DNA from: Pseudomonas sp. SDI
GTDB taxonomy: Bacteria > Pseudomonadota > Gammaproteobacteria > Pseudomonadales > Pseudomonadaceae
Direction of reading: 5' to 3'
DNA: 64,000 bases
Assembly: GCF_003105155.1 (NCBI RefSeq)
Contig: NZ_QETK01000022.1
Span: 37,756-101,755, forward strand
Part shown: piece by piece, positions 8,376 through 23,784 of the stretch
Layout of the letters: each line of letters begins with the position of its first letter
How positions within the stretch are numbered: the stretch's first letter is position 1
Notes under the pieces: generated by a model
The model's database searches: none
What the model was told of the DNA's origin: nothing
What the model saw: the letters and a program-made list of their open reading frames with translations, nothing else
Program-made: the position numbers and the translations under genes

Positions 8376-8395
8376 GGCCAGCTTTTTCGGGCCCC

Positions 8396-8424
8396 AAAAA
8401 AAACACCCCGCCGAAGCGGGGTGT
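8396..8424 (-). terminator. Terminator of the nuo operon
   Basis: Stem ACACCCCGC / GCGGGGTGT with a CGAA-type tetraloop, followed on the minus strand by a run of eight T. It lies 18 bp behind the nuoN stop and may also stop transcripts from ogr on the plus strand. Confidence 0.88.
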
Positions 8425-8442
8425 CTGGTTTTACGCCGGCGA

Positions 8443-9912
8443 TCAACCGATCAGTCGCACGCCTGCATGCTGCACCAGGTCGAGCAGCGGCTGCGGGTAG
8501 ACACCCAGCACGAAGGCCAGGATAGCGATGGCCAGCAGCATGACGCCGCCGGTGCGCTGTTCCCAGTTCAGCGGGGCATCGTGACGACGCAGGTTCGGCT
8601 CGATCAGGAACAGGGTGACCATCACGCGCAGGTAGTAGAAGACGCCGATGGCGCTACCCAGTACCAGGGCACCGACCAGCCACCACAGCTGCGACTCGAC
8701 GCCGGTGGCGATGATGTAGAACTTGCCGATGAAACCGGCGGTGAGCGGAATACCGGCCAGCGACAGCATCATCACGGTCAGTACCGCTGTCAGGTATGGA
8801 CGGCGCCAGAACAGGCCACGGTATTCGTACAGGGCGTCAGCGTCGCGGCCGTTGTACGGCGACGACATCAGGGTGATCACGCCGAAGGCGCCGAGGCTGG
8901 TGATCACGTAGGTGACCAGGTACACGCCGATGGCTTCGACGGCCAGCCCCTTGCTCGCCACCAGGGCGATCAGCAGGTAGCCGAAGTGGGCGATCGAAGA
9001 GTAACCGAGCAGACGCTTGAGGTTGCTCTGGGTCAGCGCCAGCAGGTTACCGACCAGGATCGAGGCAACCGCGATGATCGACAACACGGTGGTCAGCACG
9101 CCACTGCTGGCAGCAGGGGAGAGCATGAACAGGCGTACCACCACGGCGAACACTGCCACCTTGCTGGCGGTGGCCAGGAAGGCGGCGACTGGCGCCGGAG
9201 CACCTTCGTAGACGTCCGGGGTCCACAGGTGGAACGGCACCAGCGACAGTTTGAACGCCAACCCGACCAGCATCATGCCCAGGCCCAGCTGGGCAATCAG
9301 GCTTGGCAGGCTGGTGGCGGCCAGGGCCTTGCCGATACCGTCGAAGCTCAGGCTGCCGGCGTCGGCATACAGCAGCGCCATACCGAACAGCAGGAACGCC
9401 GAACCGGCAGCCGAGAGCACCATGTACTTGATGCCGGCTTCCAGCGAACGCTTGTTGAAGAAGGCATAGGCCACCAGGCCGTACACCGGCACCGAGAGCA
9501 GCTCCAGGCCGATGAACAGGCCCGCCAGGTGTTGCGCGCAGACCAGCACCAGACCACCGAGGGCGGCCATCAGGATCAGCAGGTAAAGCTCCTCGCGGTT
9601 ACCCGGGTAGCCTTTGCCGCCGTCGCCCAGGTAGGCGTGGGCGAGGGTCACGCAGGCCAGGGTGGCAACCAGGATCAGCGCCATGTACAGGCAGGCGAAG
9701 TTGTCGACCATGAGCAGTGGGGTGACCGCCAATGGGGCCACCTTGAGGGTCGGGATGATCGACAGCAGGGCCAGGTTCAGGCCCACGGTCGATAGCAGGA
9801 AGGTTTGCGAATGATTGCGGCGCCAGGCGATTGCCAGCATCACCACGACAATGGTGAGGCTGGTAATCAGCAGCGGCGCAAGCGCGATAAAGTGTTGAAT
9901 CGTCAGGTCCAT
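8443..9912 (-). CDS. nuoN: NADH-quinone oxidoreductase subunit N
   Basis: Last gene of the complex I operon; 489 residues if the start is the ATG giving [15 protein letters not shown]. An open extension of 20 codons upstream runs over the end of nuoM and is not counted. NuoN is one of three antiporter-like membrane subunits (with L and M) that pump protons. About 14 membrane helices are visible, with the conserved block [18 protein letters not shown] around the broken helix and its Lys/His residues. Spacing to nuoM is 7 bp. Confidence 0.96.
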   Translation of the reverse strand: MDLTIQHFIALAPLLITSLTIVVVMLAIAWRRNHSQTFLLSTVGLNLALLSIIPTLKVAPLAVTPLLMVDNFACLYMALILVATLACVTLAHAYLGDGGKGYPGNREELYLLILMAALGGLVLVCAQHLAGLFIGLELLSVPVYGLVAYAFFNKRSLEAGIKYMVLSAAGSAFLLFGMALLYADAGSLSFDGIGKALAATSLPSLIAQLGLGMMLVGLAFKLSLVPFHLWTPDVYEGAPAPVAAFLATASKVAVFAVVVRLFMLSPAASSGVLTTVLSIIAVASILVGNLLALTQSNLKRLLGYSSIAHFGYLLIALVASKGLAVEAIGVYLVTYVITSLGAFGVITLMSSPYNGRDADALYEYRGLFWRRPYLTAVLTVMMLSLAGIPLTAGFIGKFYIIATGVESQLWWLVGALVLGSAIGVFYYLRVMVTLFLIEPNLRRHDAPLNWEQRTGGVMLLAIAILAFVLGVYPQPLLDLVQHAGVRLIG

Positions 9913-9919
9913 AGCGCTC

Positions 9920-11452
9920 TTACCGGGCCGAAGCGAGTTGAGTGAAGGCGGAGCCGAGCCACTGCTGCACACCGCTCATGGTGGCAGCGGAAGTGTCGAG
10001 GAACGGCTGCGGGTAGACGCCCAGCAGGATCAGCAGGCCAGCCAGGCCCAGTACCATGATCATTTCGCGGGTATCCATGCCAGCCAGGACTTCGTCCGAC
10101 TTCGCCGGGCCGAAGTAGGCACGGTGAATCATGATCAGCGAGTACACCGAACCGAACACCAGGCCGCTGGTGGCGATCACGGTGACCCATGGCGAGCTGA
10201 CGAAGCTGCCGATCAGGATCAGGAACTCGCCGACAAAGTTGCCGGTGCCTGGCAAGCCGAGCGATGCGGCCGCGAAGAACAGGCTGATGGCTGGCAGGTA
10301 AGCGATGCGGTGCCACAGGCCACCCATCTGACGCATGTCACGGGTGTGCAGGCGCTCGTACAGCTGGCCGCTGAGGATAAACAGTGCGGCTGCCGACAGA
10401 CCGTGCGCCAGCATCTGGATCACCGCGCCTTGCAGGGCCTGCTGGCTGCCGGAATAGATACCGATCAGCACGAAGCCCATGTGCGACACGCTGGAGAAGG
10501 CGATCAGGCGCTTGATGTCGGTCTGGGCGAATGCCAGGAACGCACCGTAGAAGATCCCGATCAGACCCAGGGTCATGGCGATCGGCGCAAACTCGGCCGA
10601 GGCGTTCGGGAACAGCGGCAGGGCGAAACGCAGCAGGCCGTAGGCAGCGGTTTTCAGCAGGATACCGGCGAGGTCGACGGAACCGGCGGTCGGTGCCTGG
10701 GCATGCGCGTCCGGCAGCCAGGAGTGGAACGGTACGACCGGCAGCTTGACCGCGAAGGCGATGAAGAAACCGAGCATCAGCAGGTATTCGGTACCGGACG
10801 GCAGGTCAGCCTTGAGCAACTGGGTGTAATCGAAGGTGATTACCCCGGTGTTGTTGTAGTTGACCAGCACCAGACCAAGGATCGCCACCAGCATGATCAG
10901 GCCGCTGGCCTGGGTGAAGATGAAGAACTTGGTGGCGGCGTAGATCCGGGTCTTCTTGCCGTCGGAGGAGCTGTGACCCCAGAGCGCGATGAGGAAATAC
11001 ATCGGCACCAGCATCATTTCCCAGAAGAAGAAGAACAGGAACAGGTCCAGGGCCAGGAACACACCGACCACGCCGCCCAGGATCCACATCAGGTTGAGGT
11101 GGAAGAAGCCGACGTGACGCTGGATCTCTTTCCAGGAGCACAGTACCGAGAGCACACCGAGCAGGCCGGTGAGCAGGATCATCAGCAGCGACAGGCCGTC
11201 GAGGGCCAGGTGCAGGCTGATGCCGAAGCGCTCGATCCACAGCACCTTGAATTCCATCGCCCACTCAGGCGCGGCACCCGGTGCAGGGGCTAGGGTGTAG
11301 TCGCCGTTGGCCCACAGCCAGAGGCCGATACCAAGCAGCAGGGACATGGTCAGCAGCGCAATCCAGCGTGGCAGGGTGGCGCCGAAGCGCTCACCCAGCC
11401 AGCACAGCAGGCCGCCGATGAAGGGGATCAGGATCAGCCAAGGCAAAATCAT
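9920..11452 (-). CDS. nuoM: NADH-quinone oxidoreductase subunit M
   Basis: Antiporter-like membrane subunit of complex I, 510 residues. The essential Glu of helix 5 is in [14 protein letters not shown]. The broken helix with the motif [20 protein letters not shown] is present. It lies 39 bp behind nuoL and 7 bp before nuoN on the same transcript. Confidence 0.96.
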   Translation of the reverse strand: MILPWLILIPFIGGLLCWLGERFGATLPRWIALLTMSLLLGIGLWLWANGDYTLAPAPGAAPEWAMEFKVLWIERFGISLHLALDGLSLLMILLTGLLGVLSVLCSWKEIQRHVGFFHLNLMWILGGVVGVFLALDLFLFFFFWEMMLVPMYFLIALWGHSSSDGKKTRIYAATKFFIFTQASGLIMLVAILGLVLVNYNNTGVITFDYTQLLKADLPSGTEYLLMLGFFIAFAVKLPVVPFHSWLPDAHAQAPTAGSVDLAGILLKTAAYGLLRFALPLFPNASAEFAPIAMTLGLIGIFYGAFLAFAQTDIKRLIAFSSVSHMGFVLIGIYSGSQQALQGAVIQMLAHGLSAAALFILSGQLYERLHTRDMRQMGGLWHRIAYLPAISLFFAAASLGLPGTGNFVGEFLILIGSFVSSPWVTVIATSGLVFGSVYSLIMIHRAYFGPAKSDEVLAGMDTREMIMVLGLAGLLILLGVYPQPFLDTSAATMSGVQQWLGSAFTQLASAR

Positions 11453-11491
11453 GACGGGCTCAATTCCTTTCGCAAAGTCGCAAGGTTCATA

Positions 11492-13341
<1,850 letters not shown>

Positions 13342-13345
<4 letters not shown>

Positions 13346-13650
13346 CCGCGCATCTCACTGGCTGCATCGATGTCGAGGGTGTGGAAGCGGCGGTACAGCT
13401 GCAGCAGGATCGCCAGGCCGATACTGGCTTCGGCGGCTGCCAGGCTGATGACCAGGATGAACATGATCTGCCCATCCGGTTGCGCCCAGCGGGCGCCCGC
13501 GACGATGAACGCCAGAGCCGCGGCGTTCATCATGATTTCCAGACTCATCAACACGAAAAGAATGTTGCGACGCACCATCAGGCCGACCAGGCCGAGGCAG
13601 AACAGAATGCCGGCGACAGCCAGGCCATGTTCCAGAGGAATAGCAGGCAT
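13342..13650 (-). CDS. nuoK: NADH-quinone oxidoreductase subunit K
   Basis: Small MrpC-like membrane subunit, 102 residues, three helices. Conserved Glu in [17 protein letters not shown] and a second acidic site in [13 protein letters not shown] contribute to the proton path. It overlaps nuoL by 4 nt. Confidence 0.96.
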
Positions 13651-13654
13651 GTGA

Positions 13655-14155
13655 TTACTCCTTCGCCTCGTTGCGGCCGATGTGGAAGGCGGTTACCGCG
13701 GCGGCGAGCAGCAGCATCGAAGCCAGCTCCACCACCAGCAGGTAAGGGCCGTACAGGCTGATACCGACAGCCTTGGCGTCGACCGTGGTGTGGCCGATGC
13801 CGGCGCCGCTTGGTTCAGCGAAGAGCACGTAGAGCAGCTCGAGCAGCAGCAGGGCGGCGAGAACCACCGGGCCGAGCCAGATGCCCGGCTTGAGCCAGCC
13901 GCGCTCCTGGGCGACCGAAGCCGGGCCCAGGTTGAGCATCATCACCACGAAGACGAACAGCACCATGATGGCGCCAGCGTAGGCGATCACTTCGAGTGCG
14001 CCGGCAAACGGTGCACCGAGGGCGAAGAAGGTCATCGCCACCGAGATCAGCGAAATGATCAGGTAGAGCAGGGCGTGCACGGGGTTGGTGTTGGTGATCA
14101 CCCGAAGGGTGGACACCACAGCGACACCGGATGCGAAATAGAAAGCGAATTCCAT
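13655..14155 (-). CDS. nuoJ: NADH-quinone oxidoreductase subunit J
   Basis: Membrane subunit J of complex I, 166 residues, five helices. The conserved third helix [17 protein letters not shown] is present; it contains the pi-bulge that couples quinone reduction to the pumps. It is four bases from nuoK and nine from nuoI. Confidence 0.95.
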   Translation of the reverse strand: MEFAFYFASGVAVVSTLRVITNTNPVHALLYLIISLISVAMTFFALGAPFAGALEVIAYAGAIMVLFVFVVMMLNLGPASVAQERGWLKPGIWLGPVVLAALLLLELLYVLFAEPSGAGIGHTTVDAKAVGISLYGPYLLVVELASMLLLAAAVTAFHIGRNEAKE

Positions 14156-14164
14156 CTTTCTTCC

Positions 14165-14713
14165 TTAAGGGAGCAAGCTCTTCACGTTGATCGGCTCGGC
14201 TTCGTTCTGCGCGGCGCCTTTCGGCTTGCCGGCAACCGCCATACCTGCAACACGGTAGAAGTTGTAATCAGGGTTCTTGCCGGGGCCGGAGATCAGCAGA
14301 TCTTCTTTCTCGTACACCAGGTCCTGACGTTTGAACTCGGCCATTTCGAAATCCGGGGTGAGCTGGATCGCGGTGGTCGGGCAGGCTTCCTCGCAGAGGC
14401 CGCAGAAAATGCAGCGCGAGAAGTTGATGCGGAAGAACTCGGGGTACCAGCGGCCGTCTTCGGTCTCGGCCTTCTGCAGCGAGATGCAACCGACCGGGCA
14501 GGCCACGGCACACAGGTTGCAGGCTACGCAGCGCTCTTCGCCATCCGGGTCGCGGGTCAGCACGATGCGGCCGCGGTAGCGTGGCGGCAGGTACACCGGC
14601 TCTTCCGGGTACTGCAGGGTGTCACGTTTACGGAAACCGTGAGAGAACACCATTGCCAGGCTGCGCAGCTGAGTGCCGGTGCCTTTAACGATGTCGCCAA
14701 TATATTTGAACAT
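14165..14713 (-). CDS. nuoI: NADH-quinone oxidoreductase subunit I (two 4Fe-4S clusters)
   Basis: Peripheral-arm ferredoxin subunit, 182 residues. Two complete CxxCxxCxxxCP motifs: Cys62/65/68/72 ([12 protein letters not shown]) and Cys101/104/107/111 ([12 protein letters not shown]), carrying clusters N6a and N6b. The gene is 11 bp behind nuoH. Confidence 0.97.
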   Translation of the reverse strand: MFKYIGDIVKGTGTQLRSLAMVFSHGFRKRDTLQYPEEPVYLPPRYRGRIVLTRDPDGEERCVACNLCAVACPVGCISLQKAETEDGRWYPEFFRINFSRCIFCGLCEEACPTTAIQLTPDFEMAEFKRQDLVYEKEDLLISGPGKNPDYNFYRVAGMAVAGKPKGAAQNEAEPINVKSLLP

Positions 14714-14724
14714 GGGTCAAATCC

Positions 14725-15732
14725 TCACTGGGCCGCAACAGCTGGCGTGTTCAACAACACGATCGCAGCGGTCACCAGCAAATTGATCAGGGTCAGCGGC
14801 AGGCAGAATTTCCAGCTGAAGTCCATCACCTGGTCATAACGCGGGCGCGGGATCGAGGCGCGCAGCAGGATGAACAGCATGATGAAGAACGCGGTCTTCA
14901 GGGCGAACCAGAGGAACGACAGTTGCGGCAGGATGCCGAACGGGCCGTGCCAGCCACCGAAGAACAGGGTTACCAGCAGCGCCGAGATCAGGATGATGCC
15001 GATGTACTCACCAACGAAGAACATGCCCCATTTCATACCGGCATATTCAATGTGGTAACCGTCGGCCAGTTCCTGTTCTGCTTCCGGCTGGTCGAAGGGG
15101 TGACGGTGAGTCACGGCCACGCCAGCGATGAAGAAGGTGCAGAAGCCGAAGAACTGCGGAATGATGAACCACAGGTTCTGGGCCTGGTATTCAACGATGT
15201 CGCGCATGTTGAACGAACCCACCTGAGCCACCACGCCCATCAGTGCCAAGCCCATGAACACTTCGTACGACACGGTTTGTGCCGATGCCCGCAGGCTGCC
15301 GAGCAGGGCGTACTTGTTGTTCGACGACCAGCCGGCGAAGAGCACGGCGTAGACCGACAGACCGGCCATGGCGAAGAAGAACAGCAGGCCGATGTTCAGG
15401 TCGGCGACGCCCCAGGTCGGGGTGATCGGGATGATCGAGAAGGCGATCAGCAAGGCGCTCATCGCCACTACCGGCGCCAGGGTGAAGATCACCTTGTCGA
15501 CGAAGGGTGGGTTCCAGTCTTCCTTGAAGAACATCTTCAGCATGTCGGCAGCAATCTGGAACATGCCGAACGGACCGACGCGGTTCGGACCGTAGCGGTC
15601 CTGCCACCAGCCCAGCAGGCGCCGCTCGACGAAGCTGAGCAGCGCGCCGCAGACCACCACCGCGAGCAGCACGACGATGGCCTTGACGACAGTGATGATC
15701 ACATCGATCACTTCAGGGGTGAACCAGGTCAT
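14725..15732 (-). CDS. nuoH: NADH-quinone oxidoreductase subunit H
   Basis: Membrane subunit that forms the floor of the quinone site, 335 residues, eight helices. The first cytoplasmic loop [20 protein letters not shown] and the acidic loop with [20 protein letters not shown] are typical. The start overlaps nuoG by 4 nt. Confidence 0.97.
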   Translation of the reverse strand: MTWFTPEVIDVIITVVKAIVVLLAVVVCGALLSFVERRLLGWWQDRYGPNRVGPFGMFQIAADMLKMFFKEDWNPPFVDKVIFTLAPVVAMSALLIAFSIIPITPTWGVADLNIGLLFFFAMAGLSVYAVLFAGWSSNNKYALLGSLRASAQTVSYEVFMGLALMGVVAQVGSFNMRDIVEYQAQNLWFIIPQFFGFCTFFIAGVAVTHRHPFDQPEAEQELADGYHIEYAGMKWGMFFVGEYIGIILISALLVTLFFGGWHGPFGILPQLSFLWFALKTAFFIMLFILLRASIPRPRYDQVMDFSWKFCLPLTLINLLVTAAIVLLNTPAVAAQ

Positions 15733-18443
15733 TGTGCTGCCTCCTGCAGGCCTTCGACGGATGCACCGAAGATGGCAGGCGGAATGCCAGCCAGGCCTTT
15801 GGGCAGGGCAACCAGGCCGGCGCCCAGTTCTTCATTGATGCGCAGCGGCAGACGCAGGGTCTGGCCAGCGACGGTCAGGCTCAGCAGCGCGCCGTCGTTG
15901 ACGCCCAGGCGGTCCGCTTCGGACTTGGCCAGGCCAACGTAGGCCTGGGGGATGCGCTCTTGTACCGGTGCGGCGCGCGAGGAGTTCTCTTCGCTGCCGA
16001 ACAGGTGGTAGAACGGCACGGCCTGCCAGGTGCCACGGGCCGGGGCGAAGGCGCCCGGAATGCTGGCGAACCAGTTCAGCTTGTCGCCTTGCGATTCGAT
16101 CAGGCGGGTGCCCGGATCGCCTGCACGCAGGTGACCACCGACCTCGTCCTGGAACTTGTTCCACGCCTGTGGCGAGTTCCAGCCCGGAGACCAGGCGAAC
16201 GGCACTTGCTGACGCGGTTCGGCCGAACCCGAGTAGCCTTCCATGGAGAAGGCAAACGCGGTGTCCTTGTCCTGCGGGGTACGTGGCTCGTGCACGCTGA
16301 TGTTGGCGCGCATGGCGGTCCGACCCGAGTAACGCAGCGGCTCACGGGCGAGCTTCATGCCCTTGATGCGGAAGGCGGCGGACGGTGCGGCGTTGACGAT
16401 ACCGGCCAGTTGCGGCGCGGCACTGGCGCAAGCGCTGGTGACGTGGTCGAGCTGGGTCCAGTCGACCGGCTTGTTCAGCAGGGTGGCACGCAGGGCGTGC
16501 ATCCAGCGCCAGCCCTCGTGAATCAGAATCGAGGCATCCAGGTAGGTGGGGTCGAACACCTGGAAGAAGCGTTGGGCACGGCCTTCCTGGCTGACCAGGG
16601 TGCCGTCGCCTTCGGCGAACGAGGCAGCCGGCAGTACCAAGTGGGCACGCTCGGTGGTTGCGGTCTTCTGGTGGTCGGCAACGATCACCACCTTGGCGGC
16701 AGCCAGGGCCGCGTCGACCTTGGCGGCAGCAACGCGGCTGTACAGGTCGTTTTCCAGCACGACGATGGCGTCGGCCTTGCCGGCGATCACGGCGTCCAGG
16801 GCAGCATCGATGGACTCGCCACCGAGCATGGCCAGGCCGAGGCTGTTGGCTTCCGGCACGACCAGGCTCAACGAGCCGTTTTTCTCACGCAACTTCAGTG
16901 CCTTGGCGATGTTCGCCGCGGCCTCGATGAGGGCGTTGGAACCCAGCGAAGTACCGGCTACCACCAGTGGGCGGTTGGCTGCTACCAGGGCATCGGCGAT
17001 GCGCTTGGCCAGTGCCAGGGCGTCGGCGTCGAGGCCTTCGACCGCCGGGGCGCTCGGGTCGATGGCGTGGGCGACGGCGAAACCGATACGCGCCAAGTCA
17101 TCCGGGGCAGCGTGCACGCATTCTTCGGCCACGTCGTCGAGCTTGGTCTCGGCCAGGCTGGCGATGAACAGCGGGTACATGGCGTGTTGGCCGATGTTCT
17201 TCACCGCAGCGTCCAGCCACGGCTGTACACGCATGGCGTCGGCCATGGCTTCGGCCTTGCCCTTGACCGACTGGCGCAGGGCCAGGGCAATACGCGCAGC
17301 GGTCTGGGTCAGGTCTTCGCCGAGGACGAAGACTGCATCGTGGTCTTCCATCTCGCGCAGGGTCGGGACCGGCAGCGGGCTGTCGTTGAGCACCTGCAGG
17401 GCCAGGCGTACGCGGCTCAGCTCGCCGGCTTCCATGCCCGAGTAGAAGTACTCGGCACCGACCAGCTCGCGCAGGCCGTAGTTGCTTTCCAGGCTGGCAC
17501 GTGGCGAGCCGATGCCGACGATGGTGCGGCCGCGGAGCATGTCGGCGGCTTTATCCAGCGCGGCGTCGAGGCCGAGCTTCTGGCCGTCGGCGAGCAGTGG
17601 CTGGCGTGGGCGGTCGGTACGGTTGACGTAGCCATAGCCGAAACGGCCACGGTCGCAGAGGAAGTACTGGTTGACCGAACCGTTGAAGCGGTTCTCGATC
17701 CGACGCAGTTCGCCGTAACGCTCACCCGGGCTGATGTTGCAACCGCTGGAGCAGCCATGGCAGATGCTCGGGGCGAACTGCATGTCCCATTTACGGTTGT
17801 AGCGCTCGGAGTGGGTCTTGTCGGTAAACACACCGGTCGGGCAGACCTCGGTGAGGTTGCCGGAGAACTCGCTCTCCAGGGCGCCGTCTTCGACACGGCC
17901 GAAGTAGACGTTGTCGTGTGCGCCGAACACGCCCAGGTCAGTACCGCCGGCGTAGTCCTTGTAGTAACGCACGCAGCGGTAGCAGGCGATGCAGCGGTTC
18001 ATCTCATGAGCGATGAACGGGCCGAGTTCCTGGTTCTGGTGGGTACGCTTGGTGAAACGGTAGCGGCGCTCGTTGTGGCCGGTCATTACCGTCATGTCTT
18101 GCAGGTGGCAGTGACCGCCTTCCTCGCACACCGGGCAGTCGTGCGGGTGGTTGGTCATCAGCCATTCGACGACGCTGGCACGGAATACCTTGGCTTCTTC
18201 GTCTTCGATGGAGATCCAGCTACCGTCGGTGGCCGGGGTCATGCAGGACATGACGATACGACCACGGGTGTCGTTCTCGTCGTTGTACTGCTTGACCGCG
18301 CACTGGCGGCAGGCGCCAACGCTACCGAGCGCCGGGTGCCAGCAGAAATAGGGGATGTCGAGGCCGAGCGACAGACAGGCCTGTAACAGGTTGTCTGCGC
18401 CGTTGACTTCGAGCTCTTTGCCGTCTACGTGGATAGTGGCCAT
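15729..18443 (-). CDS. nuoG: NADH-quinone oxidoreductase subunit G
   Basis: Large peripheral subunit of 904 residues with an N-terminal ferredoxin-like 2Fe-2S domain ([11 protein letters not shown]), the His/Cys cluster HCHLQDM, the pair [16 protein letters not shown], and [13 protein letters not shown], which ligates the extra cluster N7 found in some bacterial enzymes. The C-terminal two thirds form the inactive molybdopterin-oxidoreductase fold. A 132-bp gap with a hairpin separates it from nuoF, the longest gap inside the operon. Confidence 0.97.
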   Translation of the reverse strand: MATIHVDGKELEVNGADNLLQACLSLGLDIPYFCWHPALGSVGACRQCAVKQYNDENDTRGRIVMSCMTPATDGSWISIEDEEAKVFRASVVEWLMTNHPHDCPVCEEGGHCHLQDMTVMTGHNERRYRFTKRTHQNQELGPFIAHEMNRCIACYRCVRYYKDYAGGTDLGVFGAHDNVYFGRVEDGALESEFSGNLTEVCPTGVFTDKTHSERYNRKWDMQFAPSICHGCSSGCNISPGERYGELRRIENRFNGSVNQYFLCDRGRFGYGYVNRTDRPRQPLLADGQKLGLDAALDKAADMLRGRTIVGIGSPRASLESNYGLRELVGAEYFYSGMEAGELSRVRLALQVLNDSPLPVPTLREMEDHDAVFVLGEDLTQTAARIALALRQSVKGKAEAMADAMRVQPWLDAAVKNIGQHAMYPLFIASLAETKLDDVAEECVHAAPDDLARIGFAVAHAIDPSAPAVEGLDADALALAKRIADALVAANRPLVVAGTSLGSNALIEAAANIAKALKLREKNGSLSLVVPEANSLGLAMLGGESIDAALDAVIAGKADAIVVLENDLYSRVAAAKVDAALAAAKVVIVADHQKTATTERAHLVLPAASFAEGDGTLVSQEGRAQRFFQVFDPTYLDASILIHEGWRWMHALRATLLNKPVDWTQLDHVTSACASAAPQLAGIVNAAPSAAFRIKGMKLAREPLRYSGRTAMRANISVHEPRTPQDKDTAFAFSMEGYSGSAEPRQQVPFAWSPGWNSPQAWNKFQDEVGGHLRAGDPGTRLIESQGDKLNWFASIPGAFAPARGTWQAVPFYHLFGSEENSSRAAPVQERIPQAYVGLAKSEADRLGVNDGALLSLTVAGQTLRLPLRINEELGAGLVALPKGLAGIPPAIFGASVEGLQEAAQ

Positions 18444-18543
18444 GGTTCAAAGTTCTTCGTTGGCCCGCGTGTGCGGGCGTGGCTAATGGAAAACTGTGTG
18501 CCTGCAGCCCGCTACAGGTATCCCCGGGCGAGCTGAGCAAGCA

Positions 18544-18565
18544 GCGGGTGGCACGGACCACCCGC
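18544..18565. other. Hairpin in the nuoF-nuoG gap
   Basis: Perfect 8-bp stem GCGGGTGG / CCACCCGC with a six-base loop, 11 bp behind the nuoF stop. On the minus strand no T run follows, so it is not a normal terminator for this operon; on the plus strand GTTTTATT follows. It may be a processing or mRNA-stabilising element. Confidence 0.45.
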
Positions 18566-18575
18566 GTTTTATTCG

Positions 18576-19937
18576 TTATGCGCCGACTACAATCGGCTTG
18601 GCCAGGTCCGGGCGCAGGGCTGCAGGAGCAGAAGCAGCGATGCCGGCCTCGAATTCCGGGCGGAAGTACTTGATCGCGCTACCCAGCGGCTCGACGGCAC
18701 CCGGGGCGTGCGCACAGAAGGTCTTGCCTGGGCCAAGGAAGCCGACCAGACCCAGCAGGGTCTCGATGTCACCCTGCTGGCCCTGGCCTTTTTCGAGGGC
18801 GCGCAGGAGCTTGACGCTCCATGGCAGGCCGTCGCGGCACGGGGTGCAGAAGCCACAGGATTCACGGGCGAAGAACTCTTCCATGTTGCGCAGCAGCGAG
18901 ACCATGTTGACGCTGTCGTCGACCGCCATGGCCAGGCCGGTACCCATCCGGGTGCCTACCTTGGCGATGCCGCCGGCATACATTTGCGCGTCGAGGTGCT
19001 CGGGCAGCAGGAAACCGGTACCAGCACCACCCGGCTGCCAGCACTTGAGCTTGAAACCATCGCGCATGCCGCCGGCGTAGTCTTCGAACAGCTCGCGGGC
19101 CTGGACGCCGAACGGCAGTTCCCACAGGCCAGGGTTCTTCACCTTGCCGGAGAAGCCCATCAGCTTGGTGCCGTGGTCTTCGCTGCCTTCGCGGGCCAGC
19201 GATTTGTACCAGTCGATGCCGTTGCCGACGATGGCCGGCACGTTGCACAGGGTTTCGACGTTGTTCACGCAGGTCGGTTTGCCCCACACGCCAACGGCTG
19301 CCGGGAACGGCGGCTTGGAGCGCGGGTTGGCCCGGCGCCCTTCGAGGGAGTTGATCAGGGCGGTTTCTTCACCGCAGATGTAGCGACCGGCGCCGGTGTG
19401 GACGAACAGCTCGAAGTCGAAGCCGCTGCCGAGGATGTTCTTGCCCAGCAGGCCGGCGGCCTTGGCTTCTTCGACCGCACGGTTGAGGTTGCGGGCAGCG
19501 GTGGTGTACTCGCCACGCAGGAAGATGTAGCCGCGGTAGGCTTTCAGCGCGCGGGCGCTGATCAGCATGCCTTCGATCAGCAGATGGGGCTGTTGCTCCA
19601 TCAGCATGCGGTCTTTCCAGGTGTTGGGCTCCATTTCATCCGCGTTGCACAGCAGGTAGCGGATGTTCATGGATTCGTCTTTGGGCATCAGGCCCCATTT
19701 GACGCCGGTCGGGAAGCCCGCACCGCCACGGCCCTTGAGGCCGGAATCTTTCACGGTCTGGACGATGTCGTCCTGGGACATTTGTGCCAGGGCCTTGCGG
19801 GCGGCAGCGTAGCCGTCCTTGGCCTGGTACTCGTCGAGCCATACCGGTTCGCCGTCGTCACGCAGACGCCAGGTCAGCGGGTGCGTCTCGGCGCTGCGGG
19901 CAATGCGGTTGGCCGGGCCGAAGGAAGTGATGGTCAT
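18576..19937 (-). CDS. nuoF: NADH-quinone oxidoreductase subunit F (NADH and FMN site)
   Basis: Subunit that oxidises NADH with FMN and holds cluster N3, 453 residues. FMN/NADH-binding loop [17 protein letters not shown], and cluster ligands in [12 protein letters not shown] plus a later Cys. The start overlaps the nuoE stop by 4 nt. Confidence 0.97.
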   Translation of the reverse strand: MTITSFGPANRIARSAETHPLTWRLRDDGEPVWLDEYQAKDGYAAARKALAQMSQDDIVQTVKDSGLKGRGGAGFPTGVKWGLMPKDESMNIRYLLCNADEMEPNTWKDRMLMEQQPHLLIEGMLISARALKAYRGYIFLRGEYTTAARNLNRAVEEAKAAGLLGKNILGSGFDFELFVHTGAGRYICGEETALINSLEGRRANPRSKPPFPAAVGVWGKPTCVNNVETLCNVPAIVGNGIDWYKSLAREGSEDHGTKLMGFSGKVKNPGLWELPFGVQARELFEDYAGGMRDGFKLKCWQPGGAGTGFLLPEHLDAQMYAGGIAKVGTRMGTGLAMAVDDSVNMVSLLRNMEEFFARESCGFCTPCRDGLPWSVKLLRALEKGQGQQGDIETLLGLVGFLGPGKTFCAHAPGAVEPLGSAIKYFRPEFEAGIAASAPAALRPDLAKPIVVGA

Positions 19938-20431
19938 ACGTAACCCTCCAGCAGTTTGGTCACGCCAGCAGGCTGGACGTCGCCAAAGGTGTCGTCGTCG
20001 ATCATCAGGGCCGGGGCCTTGTCGCAGTTACCCAGGCAGCACACTGGCAGCAGGGTGAAGCGGCCATCGGCGGTGGTCTGGCCGAGGCCGATGCCCAGCT
20101 CGCTCTGGATCTGGCTGACCACCGACTCGTGGCCGCCGATGTAGCAGACCATGCTGTCGCAGACGCGGATGATGTGCCGGCCAACCGGCTGGCGGAAGAT
20201 CTGACTATAGAAGGTGGCCACGCCTTCGACGTCGCTGGCGGGAATGCCGAGCAGTTCGCCGATGGCATAGATGGCGCCATCCGGCACCCAGCCGCGGGCC
20301 TTCTGAACGATCTTCAGGGCCTCGATGGACGCCGCACGCGGGTCCTCGTAGTGGTGCATCTCGTGCTCGATGGCCGAGCGCTCGGTTTCGCTCAGGACGA
20401 AACGATCGGTTTGGATAAGCGTGCTGTTCAT
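19934..20431 (-). CDS. nuoE: NADH-quinone oxidoreductase subunit E
   Basis: Thioredoxin-fold 2Fe-2S subunit (cluster N1a), 165 residues. Ligands are seen in CDSMVC and CCLGNC. It forms the NADH dehydrogenase module with NuoF and NuoG. Two bases separate it from nuoCD. Confidence 0.96.
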   Translation of the reverse strand: MNSTLIQTDRFVLSETERSAIEHEMHHYEDPRAASIEALKIVQKARGWVPDGAIYAIGELLGIPASDVEGVATFYSQIFRQPVGRHIIRVCDSMVCYIGGHESVVSQIQSELGIGLGQTTADGRFTLLPVCCLGNCDKAPALMIDDDTFGDVQPAGVTKLLEGYV

Positions 20432-20433
20432 GC

Positions 20434-22233
<1,800 letters not shown>

Positions 22234-22293
22234 TCAACGTAGAGAATGAAGCCAGGCCGCCTGTTCGACAGGAACAGGCAGCAGGTCGCTGGA

Positions 22294-22977
22294 TCAGACT
22301 TCGTCGGGGCTGCGCAGGTTGGTGACCTGGATGCGCTGTTCACGACGCTGCTCTTTCTGCGAAGGCATCTCGGCGCGGTACACGCCTTGATCGCCGACGA
22401 CCCAGGAAAGAGGGCGACGCTCCTGGCCAATCGATTCCTGCAGCAGCATCAGGCCTTGCAGGAAAGCTTCAGGGCGAGGCGGGCAGCCAGGCACGTAGAC
22501 ATCCACGGGGAGGAACTTGTCGACCCCCTGAACGACCGAGTAAATGTCGTACATGCCACCGGAGTTGGCGCACGAACCCATGGAGATGACCCACTTGGGT
22601 TCGAGCATCTGCTCGTACAGGCGCTGGATGATCGGCGCCATCTTGATGAAGCAGGTGCCGGCGATAACCATGAAGTCGGCCTGACGCGGCGATGCCCGGA
22701 TGACTTCGGCGCCGAAGCGTGCGATGTCGTGGGGCGCCGTGAAGGCCGTGGTCATCTCCACGTAGCAGCAGGAGAGGCCGAAGTTGTACGGCCACAGGGA
22801 GTTCTTGCGACCCCAGTTGACCGCGCCACTGAGCACATCTTCAAGTTTGCCCATGAAGATGTTCTTGTGGACCTGGTCCTCTAGCAGCGAGTCGGAGACG
22901 GTTTCCCGTTCGCCGATTGGATATTGCTCGTTAGGCGCATCCGGGTCGATTCTGGTGAGATTGTATTGCATTGCCAA
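22294..22977 (-). CDS. nuoB: NADH-quinone oxidoreductase subunit B (cluster N2)
   Basis: Subunit that binds the terminal 4Fe-4S cluster N2, 227 residues. Ligands are the adjacent Cys pair in [17 protein letters not shown] and VPGCPPRPE. The first two codons (Met-Ala) may be upstream of the true start, since the second Met gives the common N terminus [14 protein letters not shown] 78-bp gap separates it from nuoCD. Confidence 0.96.
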   Translation of the reverse strand: MAMQYNLTRIDPDAPNEQYPIGERETVSDSLLEDQVHKNIFMGKLEDVLSGAVNWGRKNSLWPYNFGLSCCYVEMTTAFTAPHDIARFGAEVIRASPRQADFMVIAGTCFIKMAPIIQRLYEQMLEPKWVISMGSCANSGGMYDIYSVVQGVDKFLPVDVYVPGCPPRPEAFLQGLMLLQESIGQERRPLSWVVGDQGVYRAEMPSQKEQRREQRIQVTNLRSPDEV

Positions 22978-22981
22978 AGCC

Positions 22982-23395
22982 TCATTGTTTCAGCTTCGCT
23001 TGCCGCTTACGACGAGCTTCCGGAGCCCAATCAAGCGCCCCCACCCGATAAAGGTAGACAAGACCTGCCAACAGAATTGCTATGAAAACGAGCGCTTCGA
23101 CGAATCCGGTCCAGCCGCTTTCGCGGACGGACACAGACCATGCAAAGAGAAAGAGGGCTTCGATATCGAAGATCACGAACAGCATCGCGACCAGATAGAA
23201 TTTGGCGGATAGGCGCAGACGGGCGCCGCCAGTGGGCAGCATGCCGGATTCGAACGGTTCGTTCTTGCTGCGGCCCCAGGCCTTGCTGCCGAGCAGGGCG
23301 GACAGACCGAGCATGAAGGCGCACAGGCCGACGACACCCAAAAGGAAAATGGCAAAGCCCCAGTTGTGGGCGATGAGTCCTGTCGAATCGGGCAT
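22982..23395 (-). CDS. nuoA: NADH-quinone oxidoreductase subunit A
   Basis: First gene of the operon; 137-residue membrane subunit with three helices and the conserved segment [15 protein letters not shown], whose acidic residues line the quinone entry region. The operon runs from here to nuoN without a missing subunit, giving a complete 13-gene type-I NADH dehydrogenase. Confidence 0.96.
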   Translation of the reverse strand: MPDSTGLIAHNWGFAIFLLGVVGLCAFMLGLSALLGSKAWGRSKNEPFESGMLPTGGARLRLSAKFYLVAMLFVIFDIEALFLFAWSVSVRESGWTGFVEALVFIAILLAGLVYLYRVGALDWAPEARRKRQAKLKQ

Positions 23396-23784
23396 GCTGA
23401 AAATCCTTAACAGAGAGCGATGGTCTCTGAGCTTGAAAAGAAGTAGAGCAGTGACGATATGTCGCAGCGAAATCTATCGTGCTGATTTTATGGGTAAACC
23501 TGGTGCAAGTAAAATTTCTGCAGCAAATTTATTCGTAGCATTAAGAACAAAAATCTTTCGTAATGGTCTGCAGGCCCCGTAGAACGGGCATTGCCCCGGC
23601 TTTTGTTAATTATGTTTCTTGTGCCGCGTAATGAACCGCCAACTTTGTAATGATAATTACTATCATTTGACGTCGATTGTTCTGCCTGCGCCAAGCAGTT
23701 GCCTGTCAAGTTGTTTGGCATGGCCTTCCCCTGCAAGTTTCCGCACCCATCTTTCTAGCAGCTTTTGGCTGCCGAGTTAGCGCC
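23396..23784. other. Upstream region of the nuo operon without a gene
   Basis: AT-richer than its surroundings. It must hold the nuoA promoter. It contains a probable Fur box and, nearer to nuoA, the short hairpin CCCGT-AGA-ACGGG at about 23577-23589. I could not identify a convincing small ORF or known small RNA. Confidence 0.6.
23646..23667. promoter_or_regulatory. Probable Fur box
   Basis: The palindrome AATGATA-ATTAC-TATCATT has perfect 7-bp arms. A 19-base window from 23646 agrees with the classical Fur consensus GATAATGATAATCATTATC at 15 positions. It lies about 250 bp upstream of nuoA and about 120 bp past the end of the YhhN-type gene. The regulated transcript could be nuo or an unseen small RNA. 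Confidence 0.6.

Noticed and set aside
8347..9795. Long plus-strand open frame opposite nuoN (also 11597-13654, 9938-11293, 15732-18386, 18708-19943 and 20533-22242)
   Set aside because: These frames are mirror images of high-GC coding DNA in the nuo genes. The products are rich in His, Gln, Gly and Asp, and no ribosome sites or families are seen.
23488..23736. A PrrF-like small RNA or small protein at the Fur box
   Set aside because: The sequence does not match what I remember of PrrF, no clear promoter plus terminator pair frames it, and the 82-codon frame there has no family. Kept only as an open possibility.
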